A DNA stretch of 64,000 bases from Winogradskyella sp. (GTDB taxonomy: Bacteria; Bacteroidota; Bacteroidia; Flavobacteriales; Flavobacteriaceae). Both the position numbers and the translations under genes were made by a program. Under the pieces are notes generated by a model. The model made no database searches. It saw only the letters and a program-made list of their open reading frames with translations, and had not been told where the DNA came from. Below, piece by piece: positions 1 through 6,998 of the stretch; the stretch's first letter is position 1, and each line of letters starts with the position of its first letter. Where the stretch lies: positions 1 to 64,000 of the forward strand of contig JASBSA010000099.1 of NCBI GenBank assembly GCA_030149175.1, written 5' to 3'.

Positions 1-65
1 ACAGGTGTTTTGTGAATAAATGGTTTTATTCTTTGGTGGGTTTGTATGAGAAGTTCTTTGTTCAT
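1..65 (-). CDS. PLP-dependent serine/threonine dehydratase, N-terminal fragment
   Basis: Only the first 21 codons are inside the window; the gene runs off the left edge. Reading the minus strand from the ATG at 65 gives MNKELLIQTH followed by RIKPFIHKTPV. The pattern xxHxRIKPxIHxTPV is typical of the N-terminus of fold-type II PLP enzymes of the threonine/serine dehydratase and serine racemase group, where it precedes the PLP-lysine motif. It points the same way as the paa operon and lies directly downstream of it. The family call rests on a short stretch, so the exact substrate is unknown. Confidence 0.5.
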   Translation of the reverse strand, partial: MNKELLIQTHQRIKPFIHKTP

Positions 66-74
66 TCAAAAAAA

Positions 75-100
75 GATTCCTGCCTACGCAGGAATGACAA
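75..100 (+). repeat. Short intergenic hairpin repeat, family A
   Basis: GATTCCTGCC, TA, CGCAGGAATGACAA form a short hairpin (ATTCCTGC against GCAGGAAT) with a conserved GACAA tail. Related copies with other arms occur near 2631, 2676, 4135, 36001 and 53923. It separates paaG from the dehydratase fragment. Confidence 0.8.
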
Positions 101-104
101 AACT

Positions 105-884
105 TTATTTTCCTTTAAAAGTTGGTTTACGTTTTTCTACAAAAGCTGAAACGCCTTCTTCGTAATCTTCGGTTTGAGCTGCTTCTATTTGTAATTTTGA
201 CTCTAATGCTAGTTGATCTTCTAAATTATTGGTTAAAGATTGATTGAAAGCTTCCTTAATTTTTCCTAAAGCTAATGTTGCCATATTAGCGAGTTTTAAG
301 GCTAGTTTATTTACTTCCTCTTCAAAACTTTCTAAGGGCAAAACTTTGTAAATCATTCCTATTTTTTCGGCTTCATCGGCTGAAACCTTATCTCCTAACA
401 TTGCTAAAGCTGATGCTTTTTGAAAGCCTATTAATCGTGGTAAAAAGAACGTTCCTGCGCTATCAGGTATCAAACCAATTAAACTAAAGGCTTGAATGAA
501 GCTTACTTTTTCGTGTGCCACGACGATATCACAAGCCAACGCAATATTAGCTCCTGCTCCTGCCGCTACACCATTTACAGCACCAATAACTGGTTTCTTA
601 ATGTTTCTAATTCTGGTGATGATTGGGTTGTAATGTTCCTCTAGAATTTTCTTAAACCCTGGATTTAGTTCGGGACTTGTAACTTCCTTTAAGTCTTGAC
701 CTGCACAAAACGCTTTTCCGTTTCCAGTTAAAACAATAGCTCTTACTTCTGGATTGCTTTCACAGTCATCTAAAACTGATTGAAGTTTTAAGGCCATTTC
801 GCGGTTGAAGCTATTAAAGACTTCTGGTCTATTTAAATTAAGCCAAGCAATGTTATTCTCTATTTTCGATTGAATCGAACTCAT
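105..884 (-). CDS. paaG: Enoyl-CoA hydratase/isomerase, probable epoxyphenylacetyl-CoA isomerase PaaG
   Basis: A 259-residue crotonase-fold protein. In the phenylacetate pathway PaaG converts ring-1,2-epoxyphenylacetyl-CoA to the oxepin-CoA. Visible crotonase signatures are AFCAGQDL (58-65) and GVAAGAGAN (105-113), which build the acyl-CoA oxyanion hole, and GLIPDSAGT with Asp141 where PaaG-type isomerases carry the catalytic aspartate. It is the last gene of the paa operon, 3 bases after the VOC gene. PaaF-type hydratases are related, but the Asp in the GLIPD motif and the position beside the epoxidase genes favour PaaG. Confidence 0.85.
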   Translation of the reverse strand: MSSIQSKIENNIAWLNLNRPEVFNSFNREMALKLQSVLDDCESNPEVRAIVLTGNGKAFCAGQDLKEVTSPELNPGFKKILEEHYNPIITRIRNIKKPVIGAVNGVAAGAGANIALACDIVVAHEKVSFIQAFSLIGLIPDSAGTFFLPRLIGFQKASALAMLGDKVSADEAEKIGMIYKVLPLESFEEEVNKLALKLANMATLALGKIKEAFNQSLTNNLEDQLALESKLQIEAAQTEDYEEGVSAFVEKRKPTFKGK

Positions 885-887
885 ATT

Positions 888-1250
888 TTAAGGTAATTTG
901 AAATGTGGATTATAAATAATTCCTATTATATTTTCCCAAGGATCTTTAACCGTTGCCACCATAATATCCTCTCCTACATTATGAGGTGCTTCGTGTTCAG
1001 CAGCTCCTAAGCTGATTAACTCGTGATACGCTTCTTGAATATTTTCTACGCCCCAATATGATAGAACATTGTCACCTTTTTGAGATTCGTCTGGCAACAA
1101 TCCTAATTCGTAACCACCAATATTAAAGCCCACATAAAAGGGCTCATCAAAATACGGTTGTGTTTTAAATGCTTTGGAATACCATTCTTTAGCATCTTTT
1201 AAACTTGCAACTTTATATATTGTTGTTCGTAATCCCTTCATTTCAAACAT
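888..1250 (-). CDS. VOC-family (glyoxalase/dioxygenase fold) protein in the paa operon
   Basis: A 120-residue protein with the paired beta-alpha-beta-beta-beta pattern of the vicinal oxygen chelate fold; YELGLLPDE and the C-terminal VKDPWENIIGIIYNP strand resemble the metal-site strands of glyoxalase-like proteins. Its start overlaps the 3' end of paaD by 13 bases, so it is translated as part of the phenylacetate operon. No function can be assigned. An accessory role such as handling a reactive epoxide or oxepin intermediate is inference from position only. Confidence 0.75.
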   Translation of the reverse strand: MFEMKGLRTTIYKVASLKDAKEWYSKAFKTQPYFDEPFYVGFNIGGYELGLLPDESQKGDNVLSYWGVENIQEAYHELISLGAAEHEAPHNVGEDIMVATVKDPWENIIGIIYNPHFKLP

Positions 1251-1774
1251 TTAAAATAATCAAAGGGTTCTAGGCAGTCCTCACACTGAAATTGTGCTTT
1301 GCAGGCTGTAGAACCAAATTGACTTATCATTTTTGTATTTGTGCTTCCGCATTGCGGACACTTCACTAATTTTTTTCCTTCTAACAACACCAATTTATCA
1401 GACTCAGCATCTAATGGTGCTGCGATTCCGTAATCTTCCAAAGCTTTTCTACCTCTTGGTGTAATCCAATCGGTTGTCCAGGCTGGATGTAAAATCAAAT
1501 CTACTTCTGCCGTATAACCTGCTTTTTGCATAGCCCGTTTGATATCGTCTCCGATAACATCCATTGCAGGACAGCCACTGTAGGTTGGTGCGATTTCGAT
1601 TTTCACAAGGTTGTTTTCGATAACCGCAGAACGTACAACTCCCATATCCATGATTGACAATACTGGGATTTCTGGATCTGATATAGACTCTAGAATTGAG
1701 ACCAAAGCCCCATCCACCTTCCCCAAAAGGGAAGAGTTATCACTCGGCTGTAATATTTGATTTTCTTTACTCAT
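1238..1774 (-). CDS. paaD: Phenylacetyl-CoA epoxidase subunit PaaD
   Basis: A 178-residue protein of the MIP18/SufT-like family, thought to help assemble or mature the iron centre of the phenylacetyl-CoA epoxidase. The conserved core begins at DPEIPVLSIMDMGVV (33-47), continues with PTYSGCPA (Cys68) and ends in a cysteine-rich module with C139, C142, C158, C164 and C167. The first 28 residues are an extension, and residues 14-24 are encoded by a repeat whose sister copy lies just upstream of the gene. The ATG at 1774 is the only good upstream start. paaC precedes it by 40 bases and the VOC gene overlaps its end. Confidence 0.9.
   Translation of the reverse strand: MSKENQILQPSDNSSLLGKVDGALVSILESISDPEIPVLSIMDMGVVRSAVIENNLVKIEIAPTYSGCPAMDVIGDDIKRAMQKAGYTAEVDLILHPAWTTDWITPRGRKALEDYGIAAPLDAESDKLVLLEGKKLVKCPQCGSTNTKMISQFGSTACKAQFQCEDCLEPFDYFKCLK
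1704..1734 (-). repeat. Family C repeat, coding copy inside paaD
   Basis: On the plus strand this reads AAAGCCCCATCC, then ACCTTCCCC, then AAAAGGGAAG. It matches the reverse complement of 1784-1814 in layout: an AAAGCCCAT-type block followed by a CTTCCC/GGGAAG palindrome. It is read in frame as residues 14-24 of PaaD. Confidence 0.65.
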
Positions 1775-1783
1775 ATTTTTATT

Positions 1784-1814
1784 CTTCCCTTTGGGAAGAC
1801 TGATATGGGCTTTT
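1784..1814 (+). repeat. Family C repeat, intergenic copy between paaC and paaD
   Basis: CTTCCCTTTGGGAAG forms a 6-bp hairpin (CTTCCC against GGGAAG) and is followed by ACTGATATGGGCTTTT. It is the inverted counterpart of the copy inside paaD and fills most of the 40-base gap between the paaC and paaD reading frames. Confidence 0.65.
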
Positions 1815-2570
1815 TTACCATTCCATATTTGGATAGGTACGTTGCATGTATTGTAATTCTGCTAGCAAGTAACCCATGTGTTCAGTATGAATACCTTGTT
1901 TCCCACCTTTCTGAAAATATTTACTTTCCGGCACGCTTAATGTTGCTTCTTCTAAAACTGAATTTACTTCTTCGTAATAAGCGCCTTTTAATTTAGTGAC
2001 ATCTACGCCAACACCTTCAGCAACCATAGCTTCATCAGCTTCGGTTTGATGAAATAATTCATCTGTATAGGTCCACAAATCGTTTATTGCGGTTTGAATA
2101 CGACTATGGCTTTCTTCGGTACCATCTCCTAATCGATTAATCCAATCAGATGAGAAACGCTTATGGTAACTTACTTCCTTGATGGATTTTTTTGCAATTG
2201 CAGACAGATTTAAATCGGTACTTTTTTCTAATTCGGTTAGCATTAAAAAATGATACACATCGAATAAGAACTGCCTTGCCATTGTATATCCAAAATCGGT
2301 ATTTGGTTGTTCTACCAATAACACATTAAAGTATTCGCTTTCTTTGCGAAGCATGGCAATATCATCTTCTGTTCTACCATCACCTGCAATTTTTGCCGCA
2401 TATTGATAATAACTACGCACTTGCCCTAATAAATCTAGTGACATATTGGTGCACGCGATATCGGTTTCTAAACTTGGTCCGTGACCGCAAAGTTCTCCTA
2501 ATCGCTGACCCAGAATGAGGCTATTATCTGCGATGCCTAGGATGTAGTTGTATAGGTTTTTGTTTTTCAT
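1815..2570 (-). CDS. paaC: Phenylacetyl-CoA epoxidase structural subunit PaaC
   Basis: A 251-residue ferritin-like helical protein that pairs with the catalytic subunit PaaA in the phenylacetyl-CoA 1,2-epoxidase. Family signatures include the N-terminal LADNSLILGQRL-like segment, ANMSLDLLGQVR-like DLLGQ (46-51), GRTEDDIAMLR, NTDFGYTMARQFLFD and the ELSYHKRF-type segment EVSYHKRFSSDW. PaaC lacks the complete di-iron ligand set and is structural in characterised complexes. It sits between paaB and paaD in the standard order. Confidence 0.93.
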   Translation of the reverse strand: MKNKNLYNYILGIADNSLILGQRLGELCGHGPSLETDIACTNMSLDLLGQVRSYYQYAAKIAGDGRTEDDIAMLRKESEYFNVLLVEQPNTDFGYTMARQFLFDVYHFLMLTELEKSTDLNLSAIAKKSIKEVSYHKRFSSDWINRLGDGTEESHSRIQTAINDLWTYTDELFHQTEADEAMVAEGVGVDVTKLKGAYYEEVNSVLEEATLSVPESKYFQKGGKQGIHTEHMGYLLAELQYMQRTYPNMEW

Positions 2571-2583
2571 TTTTAATCAAATT

Positions 2584-2696
2584 GAGACCTTTCGACTGTG
2601 CTCAAGGTGACATTTAACCCTAATAAATGAGATCCTGAAACAAGTTCAGGATGACAATTGTTTCCTCTTTAATTAGATTCCTGTTTTCACAGGAAT
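2584..2696 (+). repeat. Three consecutive short hairpin repeats between paaB and paaC
   Basis: The gap holds GAGACCTTTCGACTGTGCTC with AAGGTGACA (2584-2612), GATCCTGAAACAAGTTCAGG with ATGACAA (2631-2657) and GATTCCTG, TTTT, CACAGGAAT (2676-2696). All are palindromic; the first two end in the TGACA tail. The third ends one base before the paaB stop codon. They could act as transcript-processing or partial termination hairpins within the operon. Confidence 0.75.
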
Positions 2697-2697
2697 T

Positions 2698-2988
2698 TTA
2701 CATATGCTTTACATCGTCTGGTAAATCGTAAAATGTTGGATGACGATAAACCTTGTCTTTTGCTGGTTCAAATAATTCGCCATTATGCTCTGGATTTGAT
2801 GCTGTAATATGTTTACTTTCTACAACCCAAATGCTTACGCCTTCATTACGTCTTGTATACACATCTCGTGCGTTTTCTAAGGCCATTTCCGCATCTGCTG
2901 CGTGAAGACTACCGAAATGACGATGTTCTAAACCGTTTTTACTTCTTACGAAGACTTCCCAAAGTGGCCAGTTCTTTTTATTAGACAT
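2698..2988 (-). CDS. paaB: Phenylacetyl-CoA epoxidase subunit PaaB
   Basis: A 96-residue protein of full family length. WPLWEVFVRSKNGLEHRHFGSLHAADAEMAL-type sequence, the ARDVYTRRNEGVSIWVV segment and a C-terminal PTFYDLPDDVKHM tail are hallmarks of PaaB, the small subunit that bridges PaaAC heterodimers and is needed for electron transfer from PaaE. It follows paaA by 92 bases. Confidence 0.95.
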   Translation of the reverse strand: MSNKKNWPLWEVFVRSKNGLEHRHFGSLHAADAEMALENARDVYTRRNEGVSIWVVESKHITASNPEHNGELFEPAKDKVYRHPTFYDLPDDVKHM

Positions 2989-3080
2989 TTTTTATAGTAT
3001 TGAGAAGTGAGTATTGCATATTGAGAACAAAAGGATTAACTATCTAAAATCTCATTACTAATATCTCACTACTATTTTGA

Positions 3081-4061
3081 TTAAACTGCTTCTTTTGCTT
3101 TTCTTTCTTGTTGTTTTTCAGCGTGAGCCATTGCTGCATCTCTCACCCATTCTCCACGCTCCCAGGCACCTACTCTGGCTTTCATTCGTTCTTTGTTCAT
3201 TGGTCCGTGACCTTTAACAACTTGCCAAAACTCATCCCAATTAATTTCTCCGAAGTCATAGCTTTGACGTTCTTCATTCCATTTTAAATCTGGATCTGGA
3301 ATTGTTAACCCTAAAATTTCAGCTTGTGGCACAGTTTGATCTATAAACTGTTGGCGGAGTTCGTCGTTGGTTTTACGCTTTAACTTCCACTTCATACTTT
3401 GTTCGGTATGTGTAGATTCTGCATCTGTTGGACCAAACATCATTAAACTTGGCCACCACCAACGGTTAAGCGCATCTTGAGCGAGTTCCTTCTGTTCTGC
3501 TGTTCCTTCACACAACTTCAACATAATTTCGTAACCTTGTCTCTGATGGAAACTTTCCTCTTTACACACACGTACCATTGCCCTAGCATAAGGACCAAAA
3601 GATGTGTTGCACAACGGTACTTGATTTATAATGGCTGCGCCATCTACCAACCAACCGATTGCTCCAATATCTGCCCAAGTAACTGTTGGATAATTGAAAA
3701 TGGAAGAATATTTTGCTTTACCAGAATGTAACTGCTCGTATAACTCGTCTCTAGAAATACCCAATGTTTCGCAAGCACTATACAAGTATAATCCGTGACC
3801 AGCTTCGTCTTGCACTTTTGCCAATAAGGCTACTTTGCGACGTAGAGATGGTGCTCGCGTAATCCAATTGCCTTCTGGCAACATCCCAACGATTTCGGAA
3901 TGCGCGTGCTGACTGATTTGTCTAATATGCGTTTGGCGATACTTTTCTGGCATCCAGTCTTTAGGTTCAATTTTTTCATCTCGCGCGATACGCGCTTCAA
4001 ATTCTGCTTCTAGGCTTCGACTACGCTCAGCCTCCATTTTTTTTATTTGATCTTCACTCAT
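3081..4061 (-). CDS. paaA: Phenylacetyl-CoA 1,2-epoxidase catalytic subunit PaaA
   Basis: A 326-residue di-iron oxygenase subunit that epoxidises phenylacetyl-CoA. The carboxylate-bridged iron site is visible as HSEIVGM (Glu56), QDEAGHG (Glu86 and His89) and [10 protein letters not shown] further on. The C-terminal [10 protein letters not shown] segment is characteristic. Residues 11-17 (AERSRSL) are encoded by a copy of the family B repeat and appear as an insertion ahead of the conserved [18 protein letters not shown] start of the domain. It is the second structural gene after paaE, 105 bases downstream. Confidence 0.95.
   Translation of the reverse strand: MSEDQIKKMEAERSRSLEAEFEARIARDEKIEPKDWMPEKYRQTHIRQISQHAHSEIVGMLPEGNWITRAPSLRRKVALLAKVQDEAGHGLYLYSACETLGISRDELYEQLHSGKAKYSSIFNYPTVTWADIGAIGWLVDGAAIINQVPLCNTSFGPYARAMVRVCKEESFHQRQGYEIMLKLCEGTAEQKELAQDALNRWWWPSLMMFGPTDAESTHTEQSMKWKLKRKTNDELRQQFIDQTVPQAEILGLTIPDPDLKWNEERQSYDFGEINWDEFWQVVKGHGPMNKERMKARVGAWERGEWVRDAAMAHAEKQQERKAKEAV
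4013..4032 (-). repeat. Family B repeat, coding copy inside paaA
   Basis: GGCTTCGACTACGCTCAGCC on the plus strand matches the CTTCGACTTCGCTCAG core found in intergenic copies near 18347 and 36012. It is read in frame as AERSRSL, residues 11-17 of PaaA. Confidence 0.65.
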
Positions 4062-4134
4062 CTTTTTAGTTTTTTGCTATTAGCTTTTCGCTTTTAGCTA
4101 GTGAAACTTATTTCTCTTTTTCAATATGTTTTTA

Positions 4135-4160
4135 GATTCCGGTTACGATCGGAATAACAA
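4135..4160 (+). repeat. Family A hairpin repeat between paaE and paaA
   Basis: GATTCCGGTTACGATCGGAA with a TAACAA tail. The GATTCC and GGAAT ends are conserved while the middle of the hairpin differs from the copy at 75. Confidence 0.7.
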
Positions 4161-4166
4161 TTCTTT

Positions 4167-5240
4167 TTATACATCAAAATCAACAACCACTTTTTTGGTT
4201 CTTGGTACGGCCTGACAGCTTAACACATAATTTTGCGCTACCTCATCTTCTTCTAACGCGTAATTAATTTTCATTTCAACTTCACCTTCCATAACCTGAC
4301 ATTTGCACGTACTACAAACGCCTCCTTTACAAGCAAATGGCAAATCTGCTCCAGCTGTTAAAGCACCATCCAAAATATTATCATCGTCTTGTTGCATCAC
4401 AAAATGGAACTCTTTTCCACCATCAATAATGACAACTTCAACACCATCGATTTTTTGTTCCGAAAGTCGCTCTGCGCGTTTTTTATCTTCTTCAGTAAGG
4501 CCTTTAATAAATAATTCGAAATGAATTAAGTTCTTTGGCAAACCAGCTTTTTCTAGATAATTACTCACGTAATTCACCATATCTTCTGGACCACACAAAA
4601 ACACTTCACTAGTATCTGGAATATCAATAAATGTTTTAGTGAGCACTTCCATTTTTTCATCGTCAAAACGTCCATTGAACAACTCTATATCTCGCTTTTC
4701 CTTGGTTAGGAAATAATAGATTTCCAACCTCCCGAAATACGTGTTTCTTAATTGCTCTAGCTCTTCCTTAAAGATAATGGATTTTGCGGTTTTATTCACA
4801 TAAAACAGTTTGCAAGTTGAATTTGGCTCTGCAACCAAATGCGCCTTTATCATAGAAAGAATTGGCGTAATTCCACTTCCTGCAGCAAAGAACAAGTAGT
4901 TTTTGGCCTTATCAGCATTACACTCGACTCCGAATGTTCCGCTCGGCACCATTACTTCGAGTTCATCTCCTGTTTTTAACGTAGAGTTTACGAAAGTTGA
5001 AAACTTACCTCCGGGAATTTCCTTTACAGCTACTTTCCATTCGTTATCAAAAGGACTTGAACACAATGAATACGAACGACGTACATCTTCACCGTTGATT
5101 AAAGTTTTGAGCGTTAAGTGCTGTCCTTGCGAGAATTTAAATTGATCCTGTAACGCTTCCGGAACATCAAAAGCCACAACTGAAGTATCTTTTGTTTCCT
5201 TATAAATATCCTTAATTCTTAATTTATAAAAATCTGCCAT
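4167..5240 (-). CDS. paaE: Phenylacetyl-CoA epoxidase reductase PaaE
   Basis: A 357-residue reductase that passes electrons from NADPH through FAD and a 2Fe-2S cluster to PaaABC. The FAD domain carries RRSYSLCSSP, the nucleotide domain GSGITPILSMI, and the C-terminal plant-type ferredoxin domain CKGGVCSTC with ligands C304, C309, C312 and C342. It is the first structural gene of the operon and lies 114 bases after the regulator gene. That gap holds the operator and a promoter match, so paaE-paaG can be transcribed independently of the regulator. Confidence 0.93.
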   Translation of the reverse strand: MADFYKLRIKDIYKETKDTSVVAFDVPEALQDQFKFSQGQHLTLKTLINGEDVRRSYSLCSSPFDNEWKVAVKEIPGGKFSTFVNSTLKTGDELEVMVPSGTFGVECNADKAKNYLFFAAGSGITPILSMIKAHLVAEPNSTCKLFYVNKTAKSIIFKEELEQLRNTYFGRLEIYYFLTKEKRDIELFNGRFDDEKMEVLTKTFIDIPDTSEVFLCGPEDMVNYVSNYLEKAGLPKNLIHFELFIKGLTEEDKKRAERLSEQKIDGVEVVIIDGGKEFHFVMQQDDDNILDGALTAGADLPFACKGGVCSTCKCQVMEGEVEMKINYALEEDEVAQNYVLSCQAVPRTKKVVVDFDV

Positions 5241-5280
5241 TAAGAGTAAATGTCTATAACTAGATTACTTTTAAGTTTGT

Positions 5281-5300
5281 ATTCGAAATCGTTTTCGAAT
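5281..5300. promoter_or_regulatory. Second palindrome upstream of paaE
   Basis: ATTCGAAA-TCGT-TTTCGAAT is a perfect inverted repeat with 8-bp arms and a 4-base spacer, 41 bases before the paaE start. It lies downstream of the predicted promoter, where a bound protein could block elongation or the RNA hairpin could affect the leader. The binding protein is unknown. Confidence 0.5.
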
Positions 5301-5311
5301 AACGAACCAAA

Positions 5312-5343
5312 AAAAACTAACATTTGTTAGTTTGCTTGACAAA
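5312..5343 (-). promoter_or_regulatory. Candidate paaE promoter
   Basis: On the minus strand TTTG (5343-5340) is followed after 20 bases by TAGTTTTT (5319-5312), close to the Bacteroidota TTTG-N19-21-TAnnTTTG consensus. The -7 box overlaps one arm of the 5314-5333 palindrome, as expected for a repressed promoter. Confidence 0.45.
5314..5333. promoter_or_regulatory. Probable TetR-family operator controlling the paa operon
   Basis: AAACTAACA-TT-TGTTAGTTT is a perfect inverted repeat with 9-bp arms, typical of TetR-family operators in form. It overlaps the candidate -7 box of paaE and adjoins the TetR-family gene, which makes that protein the likely ligand. Confidence 0.65.
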
Positions 5344-5354
5344 TTTACAAAAAA

Positions 5355-5933
5355 TTAATTGATTTTTTTGTTAATTCCTTTAACAAGGACCGTACTTAAT
5401 TGTTGTGACAATTTTTCTGGGTTTAAGTAGTCCTTTTTAGGAATCCAAAGGTATAATGATCGTAATGTAGACAAGATTGAAAACAACATTATCTCGATAT
5501 TTTCATCAATGATCTCATCGTTCTTTACACCTTCGGCTATGATATGTCGCAATTCCTCTTCGTAATTGGAACGTAGTTTTAGGTAATAGTCTCGTCTTTC
5601 TTCTAAGTGCATCCAATCATTATTTAAGGATGCCATACCATACGTGTTCTGAGAGGTAATGTTAACGTGAAGCTTTACAACCTCTTCTATTTTTTCGATA
5701 CTGGATGTGTTAGATTGTTGAATTAACTCCAAACCTTGGGTAAACTCTTCTGCCAATGAAATGATAATTTCCTTTAGAATTTCTTGTTTGGACTTAATGT
5801 GATTATAAAGACTTGCTGCTTTTATTCCCATTGCTGACGCCAAATCGCGCATGGTTACAGCACTATAACCTCTTTCTTTAAATAGCTTGGCCGCAGTGTT
5901 GATTATTTCGTCTTTACGAGTTTCGGTTTTCAA
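5355..5933 (-). CDS. TetR-family transcriptional regulator of the paa operon
   Basis: A 192-residue repressor. The N-terminal helix-turn-helix is clear: EIINTAAKLFKERGYSAVTMRDLASAMGIKAAS with LYNHIKSK (about 9-50). The rest is an all-helical ligand domain. Its position at the head of the paa genes on the same strand, with a palindrome immediately downstream, suggests a PaaR-like repressor released by phenylacetyl-CoA. The ligand is inferred from other phenylacetate regulators, not seen in the sequence. Confidence 0.85.
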   Translation of the reverse strand: MKTETRKDEIINTAAKLFKERGYSAVTMRDLASAMGIKAASLYNHIKSKQEILKEIIISLAEEFTQGLELIQQSNTSSIEKIEEVVKLHVNITSQNTYGMASLNNDWMHLEERRDYYLKLRSNYEEELRHIIAEGVKNDEIIDENIEIMLFSILSTLRSLYLWIPKKDYLNPEKLSQQLSTVLVKGINKKIN

Positions 5934-5981
5934 TTTTAGGAAGTGATTAATTCAACGTAAATTTATACAAAAAGAAAAACT

Positions 5982-6287
5982 ATGGGATTTTTTGATTTTA
6001 TTTTTGGCACTAAGAAGCGACAAGTTGCAGAATTTTTAGAAAGTGGCGCTGTGATCTTGGACGTTCGCAGTCAAAGCGAATGGGATGCTGGACACATTGA
6101 AAATGCTTTGCACATTCCGATAGACGAACTTAGCAATAGAGTTGAGGAAGTAAGGAAACTTAACAAACCAGTGATAGCTTGCTGTGCTAGTGGCGTACGT
6201 TCCGCTAAGGCTGCTAAATTTTTAAATATGAATAATATTGAAGCCACCAATGGTGGTGGATGGGTTTCTTTGAGAAACAAGTTATAA
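5982..6287 (+). CDS. Single-domain rhodanese-like protein
   Basis: A 101-residue cytoplasmic rhodanese. The domain includes ILDVRSQSEWDAGHIENALHIP (25-46) and the active loop CASGVRS with catalytic Cys68 (Cys67 precedes it). Such proteins bind persulfide sulfur; the acceptor here is unknown. A TAAATTTA box at 5958-5965 may serve as its -7 element, and the 48-base gap to the divergent tetR gene must hold both promoters. Its last 6 bases overlap the convergent DUF4230 gene. Confidence 0.88.
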   Translation: MGFFDFIFGTKKRQVAEFLESGAVILDVRSQSEWDAGHIENALHIPIDELSNRVEEVRKLNKPVIACCASGVRSAKAAKFLNMNNIEATNGGGWVSLRNKL

Positions 6288-6896
6288 CTTCAAATTATTT
6301 AAGCCATCCAAGCTCTCGATAGGTGTTTGGTTATATTCTAATTTCCAGCCCAATGAGTTAGTTAGGATGTAGAATTTAGACAATTCGCTAAGCAATCTAT
6401 TTTGAGCATTTGATTTTAAATCTGATACTTCGATTTTCTTCATTAAGGATTTTTTTACGATTTCCTTTATATTGTTATAATCATCTGCTTCAAACTGATT
6501 TAAGAAATCAGCCTGGATATCGTAGTATTCTAAATCTGGGCTTATCTTTATTTCTTCCTTTGGTATATTAAGGATCCGAAGGATTTTGTTTTCATCATCA
6601 ATTTCATACTCTATCTTGCTTAAATCGAAACCAACCGTAACATCTGCATTTACAATGACAATAGCTTGCTTTTTAGCTTCTAAGAAATCACCAAAAACTG
6701 CCTTGGAATTTTTGTATGTAAACACTTCACTAAAATGCCCTTCGGTCACTACCAACTTACTCACATTTTTAAGCTGCTCCTGAATAAGTGCAGAGTTTTC
6801 TTTAAGGATAATTTGATCTTTCTTCTTGTCACCACAATACTTAAAAGTAAAAAGTATAACGAGGGTAACAACGACTCCGAATAAGATTTTTCTCAT
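6282..6896 (-). CDS. DUF4230 family membrane-anchored protein
   Basis: A 204-residue protein with an N-terminal membrane segment (about 4-20) and a mostly periplasmic or extracellular soluble domain. The pattern VTEGHFSEVFTYK, AIVIVNADVTVGFDLSKIEYEIDDENKILRI-type strands and an ILTNSLGWKLEY end fit the DUF4230 family. No function is known. It converges on the rhodanese gene with a 6-base overlap. Confidence 0.75.
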   Translation of the reverse strand: MRKILFGVVVTLVILFTFKYCGDKKKDQIILKENSALIQEQLKNVSKLVVTEGHFSEVFTYKNSKAVFGDFLEAKKQAIVIVNADVTVGFDLSKIEYEIDDENKILRILNIPKEEIKISPDLEYYDIQADFLNQFEADDYNNIKEIVKKSLMKKIEVSDLKSNAQNRLLSELSKFYILTNSLGWKLEYNQTPIESLDGLNNLKL

Positions 6897-6975
6897 ATGC
6901 TAATTTAAAGAATTATATGCTTAGTAAACTTTTTACAGTAATAATAACTCATCAAATAATTGTAAATTAGAAAAC

Positions 6976-6983
6976 TAAATTTG
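6976..6983 (+). promoter_or_regulatory. Perfect TAnnTTTG box before the amidohydrolase gene
   Basis: TAAATTTG matches the Bacteroidota -7 consensus. Transcription would start near 6990, which leaves a very short leader before the ATG at 6999. No convincing -33 box is visible. Confidence 0.4.
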
Positions 6984-6998
6984 TTTAAGATGACAATA

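Noticed and set aside
1757-1996. 79-residue ORF on the plus strand over paaC/paaD
   Set aside because: It lies opposite well-conserved paa genes and has no recognisable protein pattern; a shadow frame.
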